From: Phellopilus nigrolimitatus
Lineage: Eukaryota > Basidiomycota > Agaricomycetes > Hymenochaetales > Hymenochaetaceae
Assembly (NCBI GenBank): GCA_021029095.1
Contig: JAJOHG010000116.1
Span: 22,643-86,642, forward strand
DNA: 64,000 nt
Reading direction: 5' to 3'
Shown here: in pieces, positions 8,901 through 23,639 of the stretch
Layout: each line of letters begins with the position of its first letter
How positions within the stretch are numbered: position 1 is the first letter of the stretch
The notes under the pieces: generated by a model
The model's input: the letters and a program-made list of their open reading frames with translations, nothing else
What the model was told of the DNA's origin: nothing
Database searches by the model: none
Made by a program: the position numbers and the translations under genes

Positions 8901-10328
8901 TCAAGCAAGCCCTATCTGTGTCGCTTCAACAGATTCGAGACGAGGTGTAATATCAACGCTGCGCAACTTGGGGAGTATTCCTAGATGCTGGCGGACAGAC
9001 GCATCCTCAGGATCCAGAACCCCGCGCAAGTAATCCCCGATATCAATTCGTCGTAGAACCATGGTTTCTAACTGTGGTGTCGCGCGTAGAATGCCCAGAA
9101 TGCAGTCGTCATTAACGCGAGGAGATCTTGCAATGTCGGGCGAAGGGCCGACATAGGTGAGGATGAGTGTCTTCAGCGGTGCCCGTGAGCGAAGCAGGAG
9201 AGCGTCGATGCCCGCCCATGCGTCGGGCTGCTCGGCGTCTATTTCGAACTCCAGAGAAACAAGTCCTGGAAGTTCGAAATTATCCAGAATATGGTGTGTA
9301 AATTCTGGAAGCATGTATGCGAATTTGAAATGCACTTCTTGAAGGGCCTGTAAATGTAAGTCTCTCCTAGCCAGTCCAGTCGTCGACGGTGGCTGGAAGG
9401 CTCCGAAAGCGAAGGTGCACGACATTTTCTTCAGATACGGGGAACGGCGTAGGAGCTTCTTCAAACTGATCCATTCACGACGAGAAAGTTCAACGAGATG
9501 AACCGACAAGGTCAATAATTGGGTTAGAGGAAGTTGGATGGCTTGTATATTCAGAGGGCGCAAATGGGAACCCCCAGTGAAATCGAGCTCTGTAAGATTG
9601 GGCATGCTTTCCGGGCCTATATCAACTTTCAAAGTAGGCGAGTCCAAATAACGCAGCCATTTTAGTCTTGGCATATCCTTTAAACGCGGGTTTTTCTTAG
9701 GATGTTCTGAGGGTCTGCCAAAGAAAATACATAAATGGAGTCGCTCTAATCGACTTCCGTGTTTGAGGACGGTCTCGTCAGTGATAGAGCGTATAATCCG
9801 CACGTTTTTCAAGTCGCACGAACGTCCACAATTGAAGATGTCCTAAGATCCGACGATGACCGTCAAATCTGCGTTTCGCGACCTATCTAGAAAACGGTAC
9901 CACCACTTTTCCACCAGCACCAGGTTCACTATTTCGCCCTCGGCCGTACGGAGGGATGTCCCGTCGAAGTAAGAGCCATCCAGCATGAATCCGAAGCTTG
10001 CCCAAAGGCGGGAAAAGGAAAGAGCGACGAGTCTCCACTGGTGGTTGACTTGAGATACGGCCACAGGTGCGATTCTCGTGAATGAGGTGACACCAAGATC
10101 TGTGTATGTGAAGCATGAGAATATGTGGAGCAAGACTTCGGGAATGGCGAGGGCTCTATGAGAAGAAGATGGAGCTGGCTTGTAGTGGGTCTGGATGAGA
10201 GTGCTCTCATCTGCCATTGAAGACTGGGATGAGGGAGAGGAGGACTTGGTGTTCGGATGCTCTTCAAGTCTGGGCCGAACACGCCGCTCACGGTCCTCGG
10301 CAGTCTTGCTATTGATCCTAAGTGGCAT
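8901..10328 (-). pseudogene. F-box protein, copy F2, interrupted by one stop codon
   Basis: The minus strand is open from the ATG at 10328 to 8901 (475 codons plus stop) except for a single TAG at 9843-9845, about codon 162. At this place other copies have TGG (the W of 'GSW'), so one G-to-A change explains the stop. Frame and similarity continue perfectly on both sides. The upstream half holds the F-box (HRALAIPEVLLHIFSCF); the downstream half is the leucine-rich region ending ...VEATQIGLA. Its nearest relative in the window is F6, which has the same tail and the same 3' flank. It starts 351 bp from the divergent FunK1 gene. A truncated 161-aa F-box-only product is possible. A sequencing error is the alternative. 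Confidence 0.8.
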
Positions 10329-10679
10329 GATGGAGGTGTGTTGGAGTATAAGTTGAGATTATGATGAAGTGCAGGTATGGGTTGACTGTATGTCGCAGAC
10401 GATCGGCCGCACGCTTTTTGAACTCGGAGTTTCAGCCACATGCCACAAACTGGCACGATCACGTGAGAACAATAGACAACGCGACTTCGAGTTTCACAAC
10501 GCGTCTTTCCGCCACTATTTCTCAACCACGATCCCCCCCAGTCACCGCGCTCTGAATTTTCGACGCGCACCAACCTTCAGTTGGTAAGTTGACATCCAAT
10601 TACTTGAACACCACCATTTAATAAAAAAATGACACTCCTCGCCGTTGCCTCGCTTGCTGACTCGGCGGTACAGTCCAAG
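10329..10679. promoter_or_regulatory. Bidirectional promoter between F2 and FunK1-A
   Basis: This 351-bp divergent spacer matches, in inverted orientation, the 358-bp spacer between FunK1-B and F6 (36007-36364). It holds a CACGTG E-box at 10460-10465, the 'ggcatgtggct' type element on the F-box side, and 'gcgcaccaaccttcagttggt' near 10566 on the kinase side. Both duplicated pairs keep the spacing, which points to shared control of the two genes. Confidence 0.6.
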
Positions 10680-13213
10680 ATGACGGTCCTCGACTATGCG
10701 GACATCAAGAGAGACGAGGACTTCCACGAGAAATATCTTCGCGTTGATCCGTCAAAGGTCGACTCGTCGGATGAGTTTAGTACTTTCTACAAAGAGAACA
10801 TAGATCGTATGGCGGCTGTGGCGGACCAAAGCTACATGGGAGAGGGCACAGAACACGATTTATACGAACCGATCTTGAATATCCTCGCCCGCGTTAGCCC
10901 TCATGTCGCCGGTCAAATCAACATCGGCGACGATGGTGAGTAACTCGCATCTATGTCCTCTGCAGCTTCAACTCGTTATTCATATCCCTGCACAGGTGGC
11001 TGCATACTGTTTCATCCGAGTCGTTTGCGCACGGTAGATGACGGTATGGAAGACGAGAGAAACGTCGCTTTTAACGAGCCGGACCTGGTGGCTGTATGGG
11101 ACAAGTTGGATGCTGTCGAGGATGTGATTCGCGACAAGACTACTAGGGCTCCTACGTCCAAGAGCTGGAAGACGACTGAGCTCGTTTCCTTCGTCGATGT
11201 CGAGCTTTTAAATCCTGAGCTATCTGACCGAGCAGCCGCGTACGCACGAGGCCTGCCTCGCGAGAGACCCGACATCGCCGGGCTCCTCTATATGACGTGC
11301 ACCGCCGAAATCTTCCGCTTCTACTGGTCAGACGCGTCGCGGCTTGTGTACTCGAAGCAATACGAGTGGGATAAGGACGTCCATCTCTTGTTCTACTTCT
11401 TGCACACGCTCTACGACGCCGTTGACGACCTGCCGCAGCGCGACCTCAGCATGCAGTTATCGAAGGAGGAGGACGGAAAGCTTACCTGGATCGTCAAGAC
11501 CGCACAGGGCGAAATGGGAGCGGTCAGGCTGTTCTCGACACCTGCGTGGGGTAAACAGACATGGATACTTCAAAGTGGATCTTACATCATCAAGGACCTT
11601 TGGCGGGTCAAGAAAATGCGTTTCACCGAGGACGCGGTCCTCGAGAAGATACACGAGGAAGGCTACGTTCCCGGCGTCGTCCGTCTAGGCAGCTACGAGG
11701 AAGTAACAGAAATGAGAGCTGACGGGTCCCCTCTGAAGTTGGAGACCTCGAGGAAACACTCTGGAGTGATATTCTGTGGGACTTCAAACTTGCTGTGGCA
11801 GTACAAAGATGTGCCAGATAACTCGAGCAGCGGAACGAAAAGAATTGAAGATGAAGCTATCACACATGACGGAGAAGACGTCAAGGATTGTGACTCCACT
11901 ATCGAGAGCGTTCAGCCACACCATGAGGAGATGGAAAGTGGAGAGGCAGCCGACGATGTTGAGATTGGAAATGCGTCTGACGATGGCGATTCAGAAATGG
12001 AAGATGACTATGCCAGCCAAGTGCACGAGCAAAAAATCCCTCAGAGAGCGAAAGTCAGGGCAATCCTAGAAAGCTATGGGGACGCGCTGGAGGAATGCAC
12101 CTCACTCTTGCAGTTGCTGAAGATCGGCTTCGACATCGTCCATAGTAAGCAATTTCCCTTTTTTTTTCTCCCGACCTTACTTACGCAGGCTAACTGCATT
12201 CGCTTCGCTTTTTTCGGCTTTCAGTACACCAGTTCTGCGTGATGGACCGCGACTCATTGCATCGCGACATCAGCAAAAGCAATATCGTCATTAATCCAAA
12301 GCACAAACCGGACGACAAGAAGAAGCAAAATCCAAAGGTCACGAAGTACATCGAACAGGTGTTGGATCCTACCCTGTGGGTCATATTTATTCACTTCGTT
12401 ACGTTAAAATTTACTCAGACATGTCTTACAGCGAAAATGTGAAGGAAATTGCTATGTTGATTGACTGGGATAACGCGGCGCTGCTCGGATCGGGAACTCC
12501 TTTGACGGACATGACGGTGCGTGCTATACTTTCCTGGTCCCAAGCTTACTGCTAACGTTCCACAGGGGACTCCGATGTATATCGCGATTGCCGTCAGTAC
12601 TGGCTCGTTCACATCCGCTTCAGTCCAAGCAAGAGCCGACTTTCCTGTTCTCGAGGGCGAAGCACGAGAGCTGTATATCGGAGCATATGGCGAAGATAGA
12701 TACAGGTCTTACATTGATGAAGTGAACAATTCGTCTTTGTTTCTCAAGCACCCAGGCAAAAGGCAATTCGAGCACCTCCCATATCTTGACATGGAATCCG
12801 TCTTCTGGCTTTTCGCGCACCTTCTGTGCTGCGCCTGCGTAGGAAACGCAGACAAACCGACTTATGAATACAATCATTTTGCGGAAATCATGGAGCGCCA
12901 GGATCCTGGCAAGACTCTCGATAGGAGACTCGGGTTCTTATACGAGCCCGGCCTCGAGGAATGGGAGGGAAGACTCCATCCAAAGCTTAAACTTGTTGCC
13001 GGGATGCTGAGCGAAATGGCTTGGTACTTTAACACGCGATGGGTATACTGGAAAAACGATATCCCGGCAGACCACGCACACGAAATGATGAAGAGATTAT
13101 TCCTGGATAAGATCGTCCACGTGCGGAAGGAGGGCGACGTGACTATCAACCTGAAAAGAGCCCGCGAGCGTTGGCAGGATCCTGCGGAGTGTCTCCAATT
13201 CCCTCTGGAATAG
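10680..13213 (+). CDS. FunK1 fungal-type protein kinase, copy A
   Basis: Five exons (10680-10935, 10996-12144, 12225-12375, 12432-12516, 12566-13213) encode 762 aa, all introns GT-AG. The kinase core is split by introns: LHRDIS catalytic loop (HRD at 481-483), DWD in place of DFG (530-532), and GTPMYIA after it. This matches the FunK1 family expanded in agaricomycetes. The N-terminal ~85 residues (MTVLDYADIKRDEDF...) are family-specific. An acidic segment of 114 residues (about 340-453, with GEAADDVEIGN and SEMEDDY) follows 'VTEMRA' and is absent from copy B. MTVLD is taken as the start because both copies share it; an upstream ATG at 10629 is not conserved. It is divergent from F2. Substrates are unknown. 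Confidence 0.85.
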
Positions 13214-14012
13214 GAGCGGTCACGTCTCACCGATGGTACAGCGCAAGGAAAAGTCCCATTACCGTCTATATGGGACCCATGTAAAAGGGAGCAGCGTCGA
13301 CGTATTCGGTGTGGCTCAGCCAAACGACAATTTATCTTATCGGATGAATACCTGATTTGTTTCTGTCTCTGTCATTTTCTCTACTACGTACTATTAAATT
13401 AGTGTTTAACATTTTTTTTGTATAACGGAAAGGAAAGAGCGTTCCCATTGACCCAGTCAGCCACAATATGTCTTACTTGATCGACACCTGGATTCTCTTC
13501 ATCTCGCTTGCTACTCGACTGAATTTTTAGCTTGCTTATGTCGACGACGAGCCAGAAAGTAAATTCCGGATTGTTCCCTCCAGTCCAAAGACTGGACATC
13601 CGCAACTGACTGTACACACCAAGTGTCAAACCACGTGACTATGGAAACGCGTCAATGATCGACGCGGGATCGACGATTGAGCGCGCTTCCTCGCTGCACG
13701 AGTCAGCCAACCTTTAGCTATGTTTTAACGGATGGGAAAGTGGGTAACTGGAAGTTACCTAATCTTATTGACTTTCCTCTCACCAAAAAGTTTAGACAAG
13801 TCGTTGCAGCCGAGCGGAGCATGACGTCATGCGCAACGTCGGTCTCCGCGTCCATACATACTGATCAAGCGTTTATTCATCTGCTTGCTTACTGATTACT
13901 TAGCAGTATGACACGGGGGATACACCATTAGCAATCCTGTATATAAACTCGCCCTCTGTGTGCTCCAAGCCTCACAGATCTCCAGTCCGCAACGAACCCC
14001 ACACACCCAGCC
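13214..14012. other. Gene-free spacer, part of the inverted duplication
   Basis: About 13214-13900 matches 33010-33818 inverted. Landmarks are 'cgtctcaccgatg', 'tgggacccatg' and 'gtgtggctca' after the FunK1 stop, then 'atgacgtcatg' and 'gatcaagcgttcat'-like sequence. The last ~110 bases are the promoter of CmcJ copy 2, with a TATA box (tatataaa) at about 13940-13947. This promoter differs from those of copies 1 and 3. No gene is seen. Confidence 0.55.
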
Positions 14013-14958
14013 ATGTCCGACACCGTGAAAGCCACCCTCAGCTACTTCACCCCGCCGTCCGACGGCGCGCGGCCCTACCAGTACATCGACGCCGACCCCA
14101 CTACGGGCGAGCGCGTGCGCAACTACGAGCTGCGCCCGTACGCAGTCGAGATCGAGAACCTGCGCGGCAAGGAGGACGCCGTCGCGCTCGACACCGCCGG
14201 CTTCCAGTTCTTCAAGGCAGCCGCGCGGCACACGAGCTTCGCAAACGACGCGGAGGTCGAGAACGAGTACTACCCCGAGAGCGCCGCGCTGCTGAAGCGC
14301 CTCACGGGCGCCAGCCGCGTCGTGCTCTTCGACCACAGTAAGCCGCGCCCGGTCGCACACTCCCCTGCTTCCCTTACATACCTATAACCCGCCCCGCAGC
14401 GATCCGCCGCAACCGTCCGGGCGAAGTCGACTCAGGCCCGCAGAAGCGCCAGCCCGCGGCGCACGTGCACGTCGACCAGACGCGCCAGTCCGCCGTTGCG
14501 CGCGTGCACCGGCACCTACCGCCCGGCGACGCGCCCGCGCTCCTCGAGGGCCGCTTCCAGATCATCAACCTCTGGCGGCCCATCGCGCACCCCGCGCTCG
14601 ACTTCCCTCTCGCGCTGTGCGACTACCGCTCCGTCGACGCCGCGCGCGACCTCGTGCCCACGACGCTCAAGTACGCGGACCACGACGGCGAGACGTACAG
14701 CGTGAAGCACAGCCCGGAACACAGGTGGAAGTACCTGCGGGGCATGGGCACGGACGAGGTCCTGCTCATCAAGTGGTGCGTCCCGCCAGGGCCGCTAGAA
14801 AGCGGCGCATTTGCTCACTCGTTTGCAGCTTCGACTCGATCGACGACGGGAGCGTCGCGGTGCACACGCCGCACACCGCGTTCGTCGACCCCACGACGCC
14901 ACCCGACGCGCCCCTGCGCCAGTCCATCGAGCTCCGCGCGCTAGTCTTCTACGACTAA
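14013..14958 (+). CDS. CmcJ/NvfI (AsaB-like) family oxidoreductase, copy 2
   Basis: Three exons (14013-14337, 14400-14775, 14829-14958) encode 276 aa. The architecture matches copy 1 exactly, with the same intron positions and phases. The N-terminus is MSDTVKATLSYFTPP, while copies 1 and 3 share MADTVQTTLKYFTPP. From about residue 20 onward it is nearly identical to copy 3. Intron 1 (62 nt) does not resemble intron 1 of the other copies. The NLWRP block and HVD motif are retained. It sits between FunK1-A and F-box F3. The coding sequence is strikingly GC rich at third positions. Function as for copy 1: a probable non-heme iron type oxidoreductase, substrate unknown. Confidence 0.82.
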
Positions 14959-15304
14959 ATGACACTGTACATGCAATCTTTGGATGTTCCTGAGTTGTAA
15001 AGTTATAATTCGGCTTAATAAATACAATATGTTGTATTTCGAAGTAAATGTCTGGTGACGATATGGTCGAAGAACTCGCAGGCCGTCCAGCCGTACCGTT
15101 GAAACGAGAGACGCAATTGTCTGTGATTTTATTAATATTCCGCCGTGTTCAGAAACTCAGTATGCACAATGGGAAACAAAAATCATAACCAAATCAAATT
15201 AAGACCTCTCCCTTCTTCCCTCTCCTTCGTCAACCTCCAACGATGTTTCCGGTTACTTGTGCGTTTCAAATGCTCGCATTCTCCATATGTCTGAGCTGGC
15301 TTGA

Positions 15305-16723
15305 TCAAGCAAGCTCTATCTGTGCCGCTCCAGCAGATTTAAGGCGAGGCACGATATCAGCGCTGCGCAACTTAGGGAGCACACCTAGCTTCTGACGGAC
15401 CGACGCATCCGCAGGATCCAGAACGCGGCGCAAGTAGTCCCCGATATCAATTCGTCGTAGAACCACGTTCTCTAAGTGTGGTGTCGCGCGCAGAATACTC
15501 AAAATGCAGTCGTCATTAGCGCGAGGAGATCTTGCGATGTCGGGCGAAGAGCTGACGTGCGTGAGGATGAGTGTCTTCAGCGGTGCTCGTGAGCGAAGCA
15601 GGAGAGCGTCCATGCCCGCCCATGCGTCGGGTAGCTCTGCGTCTATTTCGCACTCCAGAGAAACAAGTCCTGGAAGTTCGAAATTATCCAGAATTTGGGG
15701 TGTCAATCCTGGAAACATCTTTGCGAATTTGAAATGCACTTCTTGAAGGGCCTGTAAACGCAGGTTTGTCCCAGCCGGCCGGACGCATCCGAAAAGGAAG
15801 CTGCACGACATTTTCCTCAGATATGGGGAAAGGCGTAGGAGCGTTTTCAAACTGATCCATTCACGACGAGAAAGTTCAACGAGATGAACCGACAAGGTCG
15901 ATAATTTGGTTAGAGGAAGTTGGATAGCTTGAATATTCAGAGGGCGCCGATTGGAATTCCCAGAGAAATCTAGCTCTGTAAGATTGGGCATGCTTTCCGG
16001 ACCTATATCAACATTCAAACCACGCGAGCCCAAATAACGCAGCCATTTTAGTCTCGGCATATCCTTTATATGCAGGATCTTCTTAGGGTGTTCTGAGCGC
16101 AGCCTAAAGAAAATGCATATATGGAGTCGCTCTAATCGACTTCCGTGTTTGAGGACGGTCTTGTCAGTAATAGAGCGTATAATCCGCTGGTTTTCCAAGT
16201 CGCACGAGTCGTACAAACGCCAAAATCTGCGGAGGCTCCATGACCCGATGATGACCGTCAAATCTGCGTTTCGTGACCTGTCGAGAAAACGGTCCCACCA
16301 CTTTTCCACCAGCACCAGATTCACTATGACGTTCTCGGCCGTACGGAGGGATGTCCCGTCGAAGTAAGAGCCATCCAGCATGACTCCAAAGCTTGCCCAC
16401 AGGCGGGAAAAGGAAAGAGCGACGATTCTCCACTGGTGGTTGACTTGAGACACGGCCACGGGTGCGATCCTCGTGTATGAGACAACGCCAAGATCGGTGT
16501 ATGTGAAGTACGAGAATATATGGAGCAAGACTTCGGAAATCGCAAGGGCTCTGTGAGAGGAGAATGGAGCAGGCTTGCGGTGGGTCTGGATGAGAGTGCT
16601 CTCATCCGCCATTGAAGACTGGGATGAGGGAGAGGCGGACTCGGTGTTCGGATGTTCTTCAAGTCTGGGTCGAACACGCCGCTCATGGTTCCCGGCAGTA
16701 TTGCTGTTGATTCTAGATAGCAT
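15305..16723 (-). CDS. F-box protein, copy F3
   Basis: A single exon of 472 aa. The F-box-like motif is at about residues 55-100 (HRALAISEVLLHIFSYF ... VSQVNHQWRIVALSFSRLW), then a leucine-rich region and the tail LKSAGAAQIELA. Its closest partner is F4 (26564-27997): both share that tail, and their 3' flanks (15115-15304 and 27998-28200) are nearly identical when one is inverted. The 5' flank carries the conserved F-box module with CACGTG at 16841-16846. The 3' end faces CmcJ copy 2, only ~350 bp from its stop. The role as a Skp1-binding substrate adaptor is inferred from the F-box family; no target domain beyond the leucine-rich part is recognised. Confidence 0.85.
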   Translation of the reverse strand: MLSRINSNTAGNHERRVRPRLEEHPNTESASPSSQSSMADESTLIQTHRKPAPFSSHRALAISEVLLHIFSYFTYTDLGVVSYTRIAPVAVSQVNHQWRIVALSFSRLWASFGVMLDGSYFDGTSLRTAENVIVNLVLVEKWWDRFLDRSRNADLTVIIGSWSLRRFWRLYDSCDLENQRIIRSITDKTVLKHGSRLERLHICIFFRLRSEHPKKILHIKDMPRLKWLRYLGSRGLNVDIGPESMPNLTELDFSGNSNRRPLNIQAIQLPLTKLSTLSVHLVELSRREWISLKTLLRLSPYLRKMSCSFLFGCVRPAGTNLRLQALQEVHFKFAKMFPGLTPQILDNFELPGLVSLECEIDAELPDAWAGMDALLLRSRAPLKTLILTHVSSSPDIARSPRANDDCILSILRATPHLENVVLRRIDIGDYLRRVLDPADASVRQKLGVLPKLRSADIVPRLKSAGAAQIELA

Positions 16724-17045
16724 GATGGAGATATGTTGCAGTATGAGTTGTGCCTATGCTGAAAGACGTTGACAGTATGTTGCGTACGATCGGCCGCACG
16801 CTTTTTGAACTCGGAGTTTCAGCCACATGCCACACTCTGTCACGTGATTTGACCAGCCACATATCTGGTTTGGGCGCTTTGCTCACAGGCTCGCTGCACG
16901 GACAAACGTGACCGCAAGCATCCTGAAATACTGGATATCTGATTAACCCGCTTGAAAGAAGAAGGCCTCTTTTGCTTTTGATCACCGCATCGGGCCTTTT
17001 GTTGAATAAGAGATTGAATGTACATGTCCGTGTACACCAAGAATT
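16724..17045 (-). promoter_or_regulatory. Upstream module of F3
   Basis: It contains the same ordered blocks as upstream of F1 and F4: leader 'gcataggcacaa', 'cgatcgtacgc', 'gtggcatgtggctg', CACGTG at 16841-16846, 'ggctggtcaa', and a distal 'aagcgggtta' / 'caggatgcttg' part. The left copy of the duplicated block ends near 17045. Confidence 0.55.
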
Positions 17046-17194
17046 CTCACTGTAATTTGCGGGCTGTTATACGTAGTTAATATTGCTGCTATCGCTATTG
17101 TTCATTGAGAGTCGAGACTTCTTCACCGCATTCGACAAAGGACCATCAACCGACCAGGATTTAGTTCTGTCCCAATGACCGACTCGAGCGAAAT

Positions 17195-17890
17195 TCTTTA
17201 AACTGGGCATCGACTGTCGAAAGTCATATTAGCACCTGCTTGCTGTGTCCCACTAGAGTAGCAATGCTATACGAAGAATCGTGGTTTGACCCCGGAAAAT
17301 AGGATATGCGGTGTCTATGCTAGTTTTGAAGGAGCGGTCCTACTTATCTATGCGGCGGTTCGGAAGGAAAGGTAATTGATGCTTTTCGCAGTCCCGAGTG
17401 TGCTTTATCTGCTCTCTGCACAACACGCATGATGCACTGTAAAGTCAGCTTGTTAGTCCCAAAGGTTCCCATTATAAGTGCAAGTACATGGGCCGTACTA
17501 GTACGCAGGCGTCAAACGACGAAAGCGAGACTGTTTATTTGCACGGCTGGGATCAATAACGAAGTACGCAATGCGGCGAGCCCTCAGCATGCACAGAAAA
17601 GGCATATGTAGTGCAAAATGGAAATTGCGTCTGCTCATCAAGTGCGTTCCAACCAGAACCGCTAGACAGCAGCTCCTTTGCTAATGCATCTGTAGCTTCA
17701 TAGACGACGTGAACGTCGCGGTGCACACTCCGCACTCCACGACGCTGCCAAACGGTCCGCTGCGTCAGTCCATCGAGCTCCCCGCGATGGTCTTTTACGA
17801 CTAGATGCCAGATATGCACAGTAAAGCACGGGCAGCTTCTTTCCGTGGTGAAGTAGTCATTATGTAGTTGTTTTGTACGCACTTATGCTG
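17195..17890 (+). pseudogene. Relic of a CmcJ-type gene (promoter trace and 3' end only)
   Basis: Bases 17624-17805 match the end of the CmcJ genes. They hold 'ctgctcatcaag' with a following GT donor, an intron-like stretch ending 'tgtag', then exon-3 sequence (NVAVHTPH..., PLRQSIEL..MVFYD, stop TAG at 17803-17805). The middle of exon 3 is shortened. Bases 17195-17250 resemble the copy-1 promoter (compare 165-245: 'cgaaattcttt', 'gcacctgctt', 'gtgtcc'). The ~370 bases between show no CmcJ coding sequence, so most of the gene is deleted. The flank after 17805 resembles the copy-1 3' flank. Confidence 0.7.
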
Positions 17891-18159
17891 TGAAATTATA
17901 ATTTGGATATCATGATTCGGCCCAGTCTTCGAGATAGATGTATGGGCCACACGCGAGGTTCTGGTTCAGCAAGAAAAGTAACGATATGGTCCACGTATGT
18001 GTCTCATCCATGTTCTTTGCAACAGTGAACAGTGTACAATCAGCTCGCCAACATGTCTTCCATTCCACGTGCAAGCACACAGTTTATATCTAAGTACCGT
18101 GTAGGCGTTAAGAAAACTCTGCATATACAAGAAAGGCATTTTATTTTGCATGATCGAGA

Positions 18160-21264
<3,105 letters not shown>

Positions 21265-21729
21265 GTTGGTGGTGTTGAGGAGGATGCGACAGGAGAAGTC
21301 GGTGTCGTTCTGAGGCTGTCCTAGCAGTATTAGCGGGCTGTGAGCTCAGAGCGGTCAAATCTTTTTTTTTTTTTTGATAGCGATTAGTACGCAGGGCCCA
21401 GATACACCGAGATCGCTTCGACTTCGGCTTCGATTCGTCTCGGTAGCAAGTATTTCCGTCGAGAGCGGCGTCAGCAGTGTCGAGGACGTCGGGAGCGGCG
21501 AGGAGAAATTCGCGACCGCTGCACTGATTTCTTACGGCAAAACCCGACGGCGTACTCACTCCGAGTCATGCCAAATTCTGCATTTCGAGTTTCAGCTGAT
21601 AAAAATTCAACGACAATAATACAAGCCTCATTGTACTTCGCAATGCAAAAAAGTAAGGGAGAAAGCACATCAGACAGTCACAACGCCCGCAATCCAATAG
21701 TCACCACACAAAAAATCCTATAAAACCAA

Positions 21730-23639
21730 CTAAAATAACCCAGCCAGGTCCGCGAACGGGTCTTTTCCCTGCGCCGGCGGCGGTGCACTCGAGGCCGTCT
21801 GCTGCGGCTGTTGCTGTTGCTGCTGCTGTCCTCGAGACTGCTGCGGTACAAGCGAAGGGGAAGTCTGCGCGCCGAGCATATTCCTGCTAGGCGCTGCTCC
21901 CGCTCCCAGGCCCGCCTGCATACTCCAGAACGTTCCCTGCGGTTGTTGCGCAGTCTGAGGTGGGGAAGGAGAGCCGTACGGCGAGCCCTGCGCCTGCGCC
22001 TGCCGCTGGGGCTGCGGCGTCCCGGGAAGCATGATCGAGCCGAGCACCGGCCCGCTGCTGCCGCCGCCCCCCTGCGAAGGCGGCGGAGACACGTCGAACA
22101 GACCTGCAAGGGGGTTCGAGCCGCCGTTCGAGGGGGAAGACGGTGTCGGCGTCGGCTGCTGGATCGGGATGGAGATGCCCTGCCGTTGTGGTCGTTGTTG
22201 TTGAGAGGATTGTGGGGAAATAGCTGTTTGGGCGGGTGATGCTGAAAACCCGAAGATACTCGTCAGGTCGTCGGGTGGTGCTGAGGTTCCTACGCATGGA
22301 TGCGGAAGATCGTCGAAGTCGATTAACGAAGTATCCTGAGTCCGTGATGAGCTGTCGAGAAAAATCAGCACCTTTTCATTTTCATTTTCATTGTTTTGCC
22401 AGTAGTCTTACCTGGCTAGCTCTGCAGGAATAGGATTTGCAGCAGCAGAATAGTCGCCCTTCCGGAACGCTTCGTACCGATTTAGTACAGAGTTGATTTG
22501 GTCGTTCATCTGTAAGAAGATATCTGAAGACGAGGTTTACTTCGGCCTCCGAAGCCCAAAAAATGAACAACATACCCAACATCTCCGGGTCTCCCGACTC
22601 TGCGTCCGATATCCACTTCTGTATTTTTGGCCGTGCTGCTGACAATATACCGCTCACTTGCTGCAACAACATCAGTAACCAAATAAAACCGATGCCTCGA
22701 AGATCTAAAATAATACGCACATCATACACATCTCCGCTGGCAAACCGTTCCCCACGCTCCGTGTCGACGTTGTCCAGCATCTCGTTGAGTAGTATCACTT
22801 TCTGCTCGAGCTTGTTGAGCTCCGTTAGCGATTGCGAACGATAATCTGGCTTCTTGTCCGGTTCTGCGCCAGCTAGCGCCTTCATCAGCTCCTGCGCAGC
22901 TGCCAGGTCTCGTGGCGTTCCGCGCCGGATGAGCTCCTGCAGCTTTGCAGCCTGTGCTTCTCGATCCTCTTCCTCAAGCTCCTCCGCCGATTTTAAGTTC
23001 TAATGCAGAAAAAATGAGCGTCGAGACAAAATAAGAAGCGAAAGATTAATATGAGGAACGTACAGACGTCGAGGCGACAGCGGGCTGCGCGCGCGGAAGC
23101 TCCCTGAACCTATACCCCTTGAACGTGAGCAAGCGGTGCATGTCCCGGATATTGCCCAGGTCCTCCTTCCACCTGCTCTCGGAGCATATCGTGTCCTTCC
23201 AGGTGTGAATGAGTTCGAGGATCTTGGACATGACGGGCCCGGGGAAGGGCGGCGGGCGCTCGGGGAAGCGGCGGACGAGCTCGTTGAGGAACTCCTTGGT
23301 GGCGATCTGAAGGTGGAACGCGTACCCGCACTGCTGCACGAGCGTCTCGAGCAGTGCGAGCGCGAGAACGGCGATGTGCGGGTTGCGGTTGTTCACGATG
23401 CGCGCGATGGTCATGGCGGCGTCGCGCGGTCTGCGCACCCGAAGTATTTTTTGATATTAATATTTTCGTCAAACGAGCAGGAAGAGGAGGAGGACATACG
23501 TGTTTGCCTTCTTGTTGTTGATGAACTCGGCGACCTCGAGGTGGGCAGCGAAGTCGGGCTCATGCTTGTATGGGTCGACGGCGCGCGCGATCAAACTCTG
23601 CAGCGGAGAGATGTTGCGCATGAAGTCGCCGCCGAACAT
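21730..23639 (-). CDS. VHS-GAT domain trafficking adaptor (GGA/TOM1-like)
   Basis: Six exons (23500-23639, 23064-23430, 22721-22999, 22576-22660, 22412-22523, 21730-22351) give 534 aa. The VHS domain covers about residues 8-150 (SPLQSLIARAVDPYKHEPD, NNKKANTPRDAAMTIARIVN, VQQCGYAFHLQIATKEFLNE). It is followed by a charged linker, then a three-helix GAT-type region (about 205-330: LNKLEQKVILLNEMLDNV, ILQMNDQINSVLNRYEAF-like). The C-terminal ~200 residues are Gln/Pro/Gly rich and end KDPFADLAGLF. VHS and GAT domains bind sorting signals, Arf-GTP or ubiquitin at the trans-Golgi and endosomes. No GAE (gamma-ear) domain is seen, so TOM1-like or GGA-like is safer than GGA. It is divergent from the KEN-motif gene, with ATGs 295 bp apart. 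Confidence 0.88.
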
